Origin: Euryarchaeota archaeon UBA602
Lineage (GTDB): Archaea > Thermoplasmatota > Poseidoniia > Poseidoniales > Thalassarchaeaceae
Length of the DNA: 16,117 nucleotides
Assembly: GCA_002498455.1 (NCBI GenBank)
Contig: DAHO01000098.1
Coordinates: 1 to 16,117 of the forward strand
Reading direction: 5' to 3'
How positions within the stretch are numbered: the stretch's first letter is position 1; each line of letters opens with the position of its first letter. Of this stretch, positions 6,338 through 12,825 are shown piece by piece. The notes beneath the pieces are model-generated. The model was not told the origin of the DNA and ran no database searches. It saw nothing but the letters and a program-made list of their open reading frames with translations. The position numbers and the translations under genes are program-made.

Positions 6338-7372
6338 TTCGTCATTCTCCTCGACTTCCTCAGTATTTTCTTCGCTGTCAGTTTCGTGCACATCGACTCC
6401 CTTACCTTGGGTTGTTTCTCCTGGAGCTGGCAATGCATCGAAATCCTTCTCGTCATCCTCATCATCCATTTTCACCCAATCTTCCTCATTGCCGATAAAC
6501 CACTTGGGAGGGTCTTGTTCCCCGCCACCCAACACCGCCATGGTCGTAAAAATCGCCATCGGCAATAGAGATAGGGCCACGAGCAAATCAAGGAAACTGG
6601 ATTCAGGAATCACCACATTTTCAACGGGAAGTACGGCTTCGAGAATGCCCCTCTCAATCTCAACATCTTGCCACCTGTAATCGAGTCCAAGACCTTGGAA
6701 TGCCAGAGAAACTATTGTTCGTTCTACAATCCACAGGAGGAGGACTGGAAACAGCCATCCCAGTTTGGTCCGATCCACCAGTATCCGTCTTGCGACGGCT
6801 GCGACTCCGACGACCTTTGAGGCGATTTTTGGATAGACCCGCAATCCGATGACCAATCCAATCAGATAAATGAGCAGCGCCAATTCCAGAAGCCTTCGTT
6901 CCTGCAACCATTCGCTGGGAACAAAGCGCAGTACAAGCAATGGGAGCATAATCAGTACGATTTGAAGCGGAGCTGCAAGTAACTGGAGACCTCCGTGAAC
7001 TTCCAATAAAGGTCGGTTGTTTACTCGAACTTCTTGGTATACAATTCGGGTCACTTTTCCATACGGGGATTGTGTCAACACAAATCTCGATCGATCGACC
7101 AAATCGGCATCACGCAATCTCCGCGTCATTCGCAAGAACGCCAACCACCCACCGGCATCTGCAATACGTGTTGGCATGTATCCTCCCACTGCCAAGCCCA
7201 AGATGAGCGAGATGATACCGTACATGACGGCTGCGCTGATAATCCATGGCAACAGTTCAATCTGAAATGAGAATGTCCAAGTGTCCCAATCCATGTCCAA
7301 AATGTATGTGACCGTAAAGGCTAGAATCGGTGCAACGAAAACTTGGACACCAACGATAATCGTAAGCCACAT
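6284..7372 (-). CDS. Polytopic membrane protein with acidic C-terminal tail, function unknown
   Basis: This is a 362-residue protein with about six membrane helices (approximately residues 2-25, 38-62, 133-155, 163-183, 210-228 and 268-290). A soluble loop of about 70 residues lies between helices 2 and 3 (RRLRDADLVDRSRFVLTQSP). The last ~70 residues are strongly acidic (DDEDDEKDFD, EENTEEVEENDE) and probably disordered in the cytosol. I do not recognise a family. The start is uncertain: ATG 7372-7370 puts the first helix at the N-terminus; TTG codons at 7408 and 7405 would add up to twelve residues, including NRSTLIDR. The likely promoter is around 7481-7488, giving a leader of about 85 bases. 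The 3' end overlaps the convergent neighbour by 54 bases, and in the shared segment the acidic tail is encoded opposite that gene's C-terminus. Confidence 0.7.
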   Translation of the reverse strand: MWLTIIVGVQVFVAPILAFTVTYILDMDWDTWTFSFQIELLPWIISAAVMYGIISLILGLAVGGYMPTRIADAGGWLAFLRMTRRLRDADLVDRSRFVLTQSPYGKVTRIVYQEVRVNNRPLLEVHGGLQLLAAPLQIVLIMLPLLVLRFVPSEWLQERRLLELALLIYLIGLVIGLRVYPKIASKVVGVAAVARRILVDRTKLGWLFPVLLLWIVERTIVSLAFQGLGLDYRWQDVEIERGILEAVLPVENVVIPESSFLDLLVALSLLPMAIFTTMAVLGGGEQDPPKWFIGNEEDWVKMDDEDDEKDFDALPAPGETTQGKGVDVHETDSEENTEEVEENDESFLFSDLAEQLGTLGDD

Positions 7373-7480
7373 CCGATCAATCAACGTACTTCGATTCAGG
7401 GACAACAACAGGGTTCGGGTCCTTTGATGTCAAGAGTGTGTCGGCGAATCGTGGGGGTTCCAGCATCATTCTTTACCAGA

Positions 7481-7488
7481 AAAATATC
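7481..7488. promoter_or_regulatory. TATA-like box (AAAATATC) in the divergent gap
   Basis: This is the strongest A/T core between the divergent membrane-protein gene (-) and surface-protein gene (+). In the plus direction it predicts a transcript start near 7510, inside the inverted repeat at 7502-7520. In the minus direction the start would be near 7458. A second A/T core, CCTTAAGAC (7529-7537), could serve the plus strand with a ~10-base leader. Confidence 0.4.
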
Positions 7489-7501
7489 CGCCGAACTGGT
7501 T

Positions 7502-7520
7502 ACCCTGTCGTAGACAGGGT
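7502..7520 (+). promoter_or_regulatory. Perfect inverted repeat ACCCTGTC-gta-GACAGGGT, candidate operator
   Basis: Two eight-base arms are separated by three bases. Imperfect outer symmetry extends it (GGTT at 7498-7501 against AACC further right). It lies about 20 bases downstream of the TATA-like box at 7481, overlapping the predicted transcript start, and 49 bases before ATG 7569. Dyads at this position are typical of archaeal repressor sites; a 5'-leader hairpin is the alternative. Confidence 0.5.
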
Positions 7521-7568
7521 TCAACCAACCTTAAGACCGGCACACGATTGGCGGAATTGTTGATTGCG

Positions 7569-10500
7569 ATGAAGAATGGCCAAACTACCTTGATGCTACT
7601 CGTCCTTTGCCTGGCTTCCTTGGCACCCATGATGGCTCCCCAAGATGCTCTGATTCCAGCAACCATTGAGCAAGACACCTCGGCACGCGCTGCTGTGGAT
7701 TTCACAGTCATTGATGTCTCAGTTGGCAATACGACAACACCCGCTGAAATCTGGGAGCAGCCCGACGGTACTTCGCTGGATTACATGCTTCGAGGAGTTC
7801 GCTATGAAGTCAAGGTTACGTTCAAGAATGCCGGAACCGGATCGTTTGAGAGAGATTCCATTGGGACACTTGAGGCCGTACACCCGATTGGCTTTGTTAT
7901 GGAGAGTTGGACGTTCAATCTTACCGGTCAGGAAGGGAGCATGGTCGGCGGACAACAGCGACAAATGATTGTCGAATGGACACCTGAGGCCGCTCACAGT
8001 ATTCTCGATGATGACGGGCACCTTCATGGTGGTGTCATCTTCCGGGGGACGATTACTTCAACTATCACTGGACTTGAAGATGGAAGTTTGGACAACAACG
8101 TCTACGATGAATCAGTACCGATTGCACTTTGGCATGACCCCATGGAGGGCACTTACGCTGCCAACACACCGATTTGGGTACCCATTTCTTACACCGATCG
8201 AACCGCAGGTGGAAGTGGGATTTACGGTGGGGGTTCAGATTGGCAAACCGACAATTCATCTGCGGCCGAAGGCGTCTCTCATTGGCGAATTTCAGATCCC
8301 GATGGTGGCAATTATGCTTCCAACACAGTGGACATGCTGAAGTGGGGTTGGATTCCAACCCAAGGCACCTGTGCAGACCCGGGCCATGGTCTCGGATACG
8401 GTAGTATTGACTCGGATGTTGAGGCTCTGTACGGCGTCCCATTCTGCTGGCTCAATCTGCTTGATTCTGACTATCGCTCCGTTCACTGGTCGACCCAAGC
8501 CTGGGGAGCCATGGGTTTAGGTGATGAGATGGCCATGGAAGCACTCCGTGGCATGAATACAGTCAAGGAACTGAACATGACTCAAGCCGGTGTTTCTACT
8601 GTGGAGAACGACTGGACACATGTGGTCTGGAACATGACCGATGTGCACAATGACAATGCCTACACTTTGTCGTACACAAAGCATGCGGACAACACCGGTG
8701 CCAACACTGGAATGCGAATTGATGATTTCATTCTCTTTGCCGTTGAAGTTGTCGATGAATACACCGTATCCCTGGACTGCGATGACCCGCTTCCCAACGC
8801 CTATGTGGTCATCCCAGCCGACCCCAACCCTCCATCATTGTATTGCCACCTCACCAATAATGGATACAGGGAAGTGAATCTCAATCTCTTCACTGAAGTC
8901 TCCAATACGTCATGGATGAACATCTTCCCCCTAAGAATCGACAGTGACAATATGTTGGATCACGACAACTACGTGTCATTGAACCCGTTGGATGGAGAAA
9001 CCACCACTGCATTCTGGGTCAATCTGACCGTGCCAGAGGGTGCCAATGTGGAGACTCTGAATTGGACGGTGACGATTTCTGATCAAGTCAATTCTCAAGT
9101 AATGAAACAGATGACACTACCCGTATCCATTTCTTCATCGTATTCTGTTCGATTGGATCAGGTCAGCCCATCTTATCCGGCCCTGACTCTAGAACCCGGG
9201 GCAACGGGAGACATTCTGATGAAGGTCAAGAACACTGGAAACCAGATGGCTGATTGGACCATGGGTGCCTACTTCGACAGTATGATGTGGGGTGCATCGA
9301 ACCTGGCCTGGTTTGAGGATTGGGATGAAGATGGGAACCTGACTCCACTCACTCAAATGCAACTTGCGAAAGGTGAAGAAAGGGTGGTCACGGCTCGGTT
9401 TACGGCCCCTGCCCAAAATGAACCTGGTATGGTTGAAATCTCCCTACTCGTGCAGGGTGTGGCTCCGGTCAATGCTCAATCTGTCGAGAAGATTTTCATT
9501 GAAATTCCGGTGATTCAATCGGCGACCGTTACACCTGAATCATCTTCGATGACAGCACTCGCCGATGGTAACAAACGCACGATGTCCATCACGGTTCGAA
9601 ATGATGGAAATGCGGCTGAAATTTTCGATCTCTCAGTCTCTGCGGATTGGCGAATTGGGGCTACCCTCGCTACCGCTGTGACCGAACCCATTGAACCGTT
9701 CGGCCAAGAGGTCGAAATCATGGTCATTATGGACATGCCTCAAGGATTGGCACCGGAATATTATCCGATCACCGTTACTGCAACTTCACAGACCGATTCA
9801 ACTTACACTGCTAGCGGACAATACACTCTTGAGGTTCCGACCACTTACATTGTGGAAGTTGAGGATAAAGACCTGTCCGGACAATCTTTCTCAGCCGGTG
9901 CCGAGGCGCGGACGATGAAATTTGAAATATTCAACCATGGGAACGCTATGGATGCTTTCAACATTGATTTGACCATGGATGCAGGAGTGATGGCCGAATT
10001 CTACGAAGGGGTTACTGAGGGCCGAACAATATTCATTCCACCTCAGACCTCAACCAACGTCACCATCAGTTACAGCTTCGATGATGGAGTCCAAGGTAAC
10101 AAACAACTGACAATGACGGCAACCAGTGTCAACGGTCTCGAGGCAGGCCAGAGTATATCCTCCTCGGGTGAAGCCAATTTCCAAGTGGGTACCTTAGGCT
10201 GGATTCGTCTTGAGGCCGGACCCGTAGTTCACATCACTGAACCCGGTCCGCATTTGATTTCTGTAACCGTGCACAATCAGCACCCGAATGCAAATCAAGA
10301 TATTCGCTTGAGTGTTTCAACCGATGAAGATGCAGTTTGGAATACACGGTATGTTCGTGTGATTTCTGACGATCAGCAATTCGAATTGCCACCGGATCAA
10401 ATCCGCATCATCAACATCGAAGTTTTCGTTACAGCAGAAAATCTGGCCAATTTCGATATGGATACGATGGTATTCACAGCAACACTGATGGTTGAGGCTA

Positions 10501-11009
10501 CCGATGACAACGCCCAAATTTCCATGCAGTTTAGTGCGGACAAATACGTCGCAGAAGAATCCAGTAGTGATGGAGGTGGATTTGGATCATTGGCGAAGAA
10601 TGTCGCCACTTGGATTGCAGGAATCATCGTCATCCTAGCGTTGGGTGTCGTTTTGGTCCGGATCTTGGTCTCAACAGAACATGAAGATGAAATCTCATCG
10701 TTGGGAGCAGCAGGATATGAAACGAATATCGGTTTGCCTGAGGCGCCAACCTTGCCCGAGGCACCCACTTTGCCCAGTGCCGATACCACTGCCAATTCGA
10801 TGTATGGTGGCACTCAGGAATTGTTCGCTCAACCCGTGATGGCAACCCCTCCTCCCCCAAGTGAGCCCGCAGTGGCTCCAACACCGGCGCCAGCACCCGC
10901 GCCTCAAGCGGGCCCTCCTGTACCTGAATCTGGCCTACCAGACGGTTGGACTATGGAGCAATGGCAACATTACGGTGAAGAGTATTTGCGGCGCCAGGGT
11001 GGCGCTTAA
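7569..11009 (+). CDS. Large modular surface protein with repeated beta-sandwich (CARDB/NEW3-like) domains, C-terminal anchor and cytosolic tail
   Basis: This 1146-residue protein has a signal peptide (MKNGQTTLMLLVLCLASLAP). The long exterior is rich in N-glycosylation sequons. The middle and C-terminal exterior contains at least four repeats of a CARDB/NEW3-like beta-sandwich, each with an N-x-G-N type turn (VKNTGNQMADW, VRNDGNAAEIF, IFNHGNAMDAF, and a more divergent VHNQHPNANQD). A transmembrane helix spans about residues 1012-1034. A ~110-residue cytosolic tail holds a tandem PEAPTL repeat, a Pro/Ala-rich linker and the terminal module LPDGWTMEQWQHYGEEYL. Such proteins are cell-surface or adhesion components by analogy; no enzymatic motif was seen. 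ATG 7569 is preferred over TTG 7548 because it starts the signal peptide directly. It is followed 76 bases later by the thermosome gene, which has its own promoter. Confidence 0.78.
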   Translation: MKNGQTTLMLLVLCLASLAPMMAPQDALIPATIEQDTSARAAVDFTVIDVSVGNTTTPAEIWEQPDGTSLDYMLRGVRYEVKVTFKNAGTGSFERDSIGTLEAVHPIGFVMESWTFNLTGQEGSMVGGQQRQMIVEWTPEAAHSILDDDGHLHGGVIFRGTITSTITGLEDGSLDNNVYDESVPIALWHDPMEGTYAANTPIWVPISYTDRTAGGSGIYGGGSDWQTDNSSAAEGVSHWRISDPDGGNYASNTVDMLKWGWIPTQGTCADPGHGLGYGSIDSDVEALYGVPFCWLNLLDSDYRSVHWSTQAWGAMGLGDEMAMEALRGMNTVKELNMTQAGVSTVENDWTHVVWNMTDVHNDNAYTLSYTKHADNTGANTGMRIDDFILFAVEVVDEYTVSLDCDDPLPNAYVVIPADPNPPSLYCHLTNNGYREVNLNLFTEVSNTSWMNIFPLRIDSDNMLDHDNYVSLNPLDGETTTAFWVNLTVPEGANVETLNWTVTISDQVNSQVMKQMTLPVSISSSYSVRLDQVSPSYPALTLEPGATGDILMKVKNTGNQMADWTMGAYFDSMMWGASNLAWFEDWDEDGNLTPLTQMQLAKGEERVVTARFTAPAQNEPGMVEISLLVQGVAPVNAQSVEKIFIEIPVIQSATVTPESSSMTALADGNKRTMSITVRNDGNAAEIFDLSVSADWRIGATLATAVTEPIEPFGQEVEIMVIMDMPQGLAPEYYPITVTATSQTDSTYTASGQYTLEVPTTYIVEVEDKDLSGQSFSAGAEARTMKFEIFNHGNAMDAFNIDLTMDAGVMAEFYEGVTEGRTIFIPPQTSTNVTISYSFDDGVQGNKQLTMTATSVNGLEAGQSISSSGEANFQVGTLGWIRLEAGPVVHITEPGPHLISVTVHNQHPNANQDIRLSVSTDEDAVWNTRYVRVISDDQQFELPPDQIRIINIEVFVTAENLANFDMDTMVFTATLMVEATDDNAQISMQFSADKYVAEESSSDGGGFGSLAKNVATWIAGIIVILALGVVLVRILVSTEHEDEISSLGAAGYETNIGLPEAPTLPEAPTLPSADTTANSMYGGTQELFAQPVMATPPPPSEPAVAPTPAPAPAPQAGPPVPESGLPDGWTMEQWQHYGEEYLRRQGGA

Positions 11010-11021
11010 TCGGTCACGGCG

Positions 11022-11030
11022 CCTTTATCA
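11022..11030 (+). promoter_or_regulatory. TATA box (CCTTTATCA) of the thermosome gene
   Basis: This A/T core lies within a G/C-rich 76-base gap and starts about 64 bases before the thermosome ATG. It predicts a transcript start near 11052, at the left edge of the inverted repeat at 11052-11066, and a leader of about 35 bases. Confidence 0.5.
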
Positions 11031-11051
11031 ATGACTCCTGAGTCGGCAAGT

Positions 11052-11066
11052 CGCCCCATAGGGGCG
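11052..11066 (+). promoter_or_regulatory. Inverted repeat CGCCCC-ata-GGGGCG in the thermosome leader
   Basis: Six-base perfect arms with a three-base spacer lie at the predicted transcript start. They are followed by a Shine-Dalgarno-like AGGTGG (11072-11077) and ATG 11086. It could be a heat-shock repressor operator or a leader hairpin; the sequence alone does not decide. Confidence 0.45.
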
Positions 11067-11085
11067 TGAACAGGTGGAATAGCCA

Positions 11086-12708
11086 ATGTACGGTGGACAG
11101 CAACCAATCTTTATCCTCAAAGAAGGAACCAACAGAACCCGTGGAAAGAGTGCGCAAAGCAACAACATCGCCGCTGCAAAAGCCGTTGCAGATGCGGTAA
11201 GGACCACCCTTGGGCCCAAGGGTATGGACAAAATGCTCGTCGACAGCATGGGCGATGTTGTCATCACCAATGATGGCGCTACCATTCTCAAGGAAATGGA
11301 CATTGAGCACCCTGCTGCCAAGATGATTATTGAAGTAGCCAAAACTCAAGAGCAGCATTGTTTCGATGGCACCACCAGTGCAGTGGTCATCGCAGGCGAA
11401 CTTCTGAAGCGTAGTGAAGATCTCATTGAGCAGAATGTGCACCCTACAGTCATTTGTGAGGGGTTCCGCTTGGCATCTGACAAAGCTGTGGAACTCTTGG
11501 AAGGCCACTCAATCGATGCAGACACTTCGACCCTACATGAAGTTGCAAAGACTGCACTGACAGGCAAATCCGCCGGTGCTGTGAAAGCCTTCCTAGCAGA
11601 CATCTGCGTCGATGCGGTTCAAGCAGTCGCTCGGGAAGATGATGGTGAAATCATCGTCGACCTCGATGATGTCAAAGTCGAAAAGAAGCAAGGAGGTTCA
11701 ATCAAGGATAGTACGCTTGTTGATGGAATCATCCTCGACAAAGAACGCGTTCACAGTGGTATGCCTCGAAGTGTACCAGATGCGAAAATAGCTCTCATCA
11801 ATTCAGCCATCGAAGTCAAGAAGACTGAGGTTGATGCGAAGATTCAGATTACGGATCCAACGATGTTGGCTCAATTCTTGGAAGAGGAAGAGAACTACTT
11901 GCGTGGTCTAGTGGACAAGATTCAGGCCGCTGGTGCCAATGTTGTCATTTGCCAGAAGGGCATTGATGATCTGGCTCAGCACTACATGTCTAAGGCGGGT
12001 CTATTCGCTGTCCGTAGAGCCAAGAAATCCGATATGGAAGCATTGGCCAAGGCAACCAGTGGACGAATCGTCACCAACATCGATGACCTCGGTGCAGACG
12101 ATTTGGGTCATGCTGCAAAGGTCGATGAACGTAAGATTGGTGAATCCGATATGGTCTTCGTCACAGGATGTTCTGATGCGAAGAGTGTCAGTGTTCTGCT
12201 CCGTGGTGGTACTGAGCATGTTGTTGATGAAATTCGACGCGCATTTGACGATGCCATCGGTGTGGTTAGCGTTGCTCGTGAAGATGGTGCTGTTCTGACT
12301 GGCGGCGGTTCAGTTCTGGCCTCTCTATCTCGCGATTTGCGTGCCTATGCTGAAGGAATCGGCGGCCGTGAACAAATGGCCATTGAGGCGTTTGCTGGTG
12401 CACTTGAAGTGATCCCACGAACATTGGCTGAAAACGCAGGTCTCGACCCTGTCAACACCATTATTGAAGTCCGCAAGGCTCACGCAGAAGGCAAATCTTC
12501 CTATGGAGTCAACGTGTTTGAGGGCGGTGTCATGGACATGCGTGTTGCCAATGTTTTGGAACCTGTTCGCGTCGTTGAGCAAGCCATTCAATCCGCTACT
12601 GAAACTGCCGTCATGATTCTCAGAATCGATGATGTCATTTCGAGTCGAGCAGGTGGCGGAGGCATGCCAGAAATGGGTGGCATGGACATGGGCGGCATGG
12701 GTTTCTAG
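11086..12708 (+). CDS. thsA: Thermosome subunit (group II chaperonin)
   Basis: This ATP-driven cytosolic protein-folding chaperonin has 540 residues, the usual length. It contains [10 protein letters not shown] (42-51), [20 protein letters not shown] (62-81), the nucleotide-site aspartate D94 in [17 protein letters not shown] in the second half of the equatorial domain, and [20 protein letters not shown]. It ends in the typical flexible Gly/Met-rich tail ([18 protein letters not shown]). A Shine-Dalgarno-like AGGTGG precedes the ATG by about 8 bases, in contrast to the leaderless genes nearby, and a G/C hairpin lies in the leader. The motif around the nucleotide aspartate departs from the near-universal GDGTT: here it reads CFDGTT, with Phe for the first Gly and Gln-His-Cys before it. 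Whether other thermosome subunits exist elsewhere cannot be known, so the paralogue letter is nominal. Confidence 0.96.
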   Translation: MYGGQQPIFILKEGTNRTRGKSAQSNNIAAAKAVADAVRTTLGPKGMDKMLVDSMGDVVITNDGATILKEMDIEHPAAKMIIEVAKTQEQHCFDGTTSAVVIAGELLKRSEDLIEQNVHPTVICEGFRLASDKAVELLEGHSIDADTSTLHEVAKTALTGKSAGAVKAFLADICVDAVQAVAREDDGEIIVDLDDVKVEKKQGGSIKDSTLVDGIILDKERVHSGMPRSVPDAKIALINSAIEVKKTEVDAKIQITDPTMLAQFLEEEENYLRGLVDKIQAAGANVVICQKGIDDLAQHYMSKAGLFAVRRAKKSDMEALAKATSGRIVTNIDDLGADDLGHAAKVDERKIGESDMVFVTGCSDAKSVSVLLRGGTEHVVDEIRRAFDDAIGVVSVAREDGAVLTGGGSVLASLSRDLRAYAEGIGGREQMAIEAFAGALEVIPRTLAENAGLDPVNTIIEVRKAHAEGKSSYGVNVFEGGVMDMRVANVLEPVRVVEQAIQSATETAVMILRIDDVISSRAGGGGMPEMGGMDMGGMGF

Positions 12709-12730
12709 GATCGCCAATGATTCGCTGTTT

Positions 12731-12738
12731 CAATATCC
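12731..12738 (+). promoter_or_regulatory. TATA-like box (CAATATCC) upstream of the flavodoxin-SdhB operon
   Basis: This A/T core lies 22 bases after the thermosome stop. It predicts a transcript start near 12760 and a leader of about 65 bases that contains two inverted repeats and a Shine-Dalgarno sequence. It indicates that the redox operon can be transcribed independently of the thermosome. Confidence 0.4.
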
Positions 12739-12781
12739 CCGAGAGTGACATTTGGGTAGGCCAAAAGCATAGGTTGAAGAA

Positions 12782-12817
12782 TCGACTTTGGGTCGAAGCA
12801 ATCAGCCCGTAGGGCTG
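12782..12817 (+). promoter_or_regulatory. Two successive hairpins in the operon leader, the second abutting the ribosome binding site
   Basis: TCGAC-tttgg-GTCGA (12782-12796) is followed by CAGCCC-gta-GGGCTG (12803-12817). The last G of the second hairpin is the first base of the Shine-Dalgarno sequence GGAGG (12817-12821), which ends 4 bases before ATG 12826 and 7 before ATG 12829. The geometry would allow the second stem to limit access to the binding site. A regulatory function (for example in iron response) is speculative. Confidence 0.45.
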
Positions 12818-12825
12818 GAGGCTCG

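Noticed and set aside
10730..10780. Short tandem repeat as a possible mobile or CRISPR-like element.
   Set aside because: It is the coding repeat for PEAPTL in the surface-protein tail, with no spacers or inverted ends.
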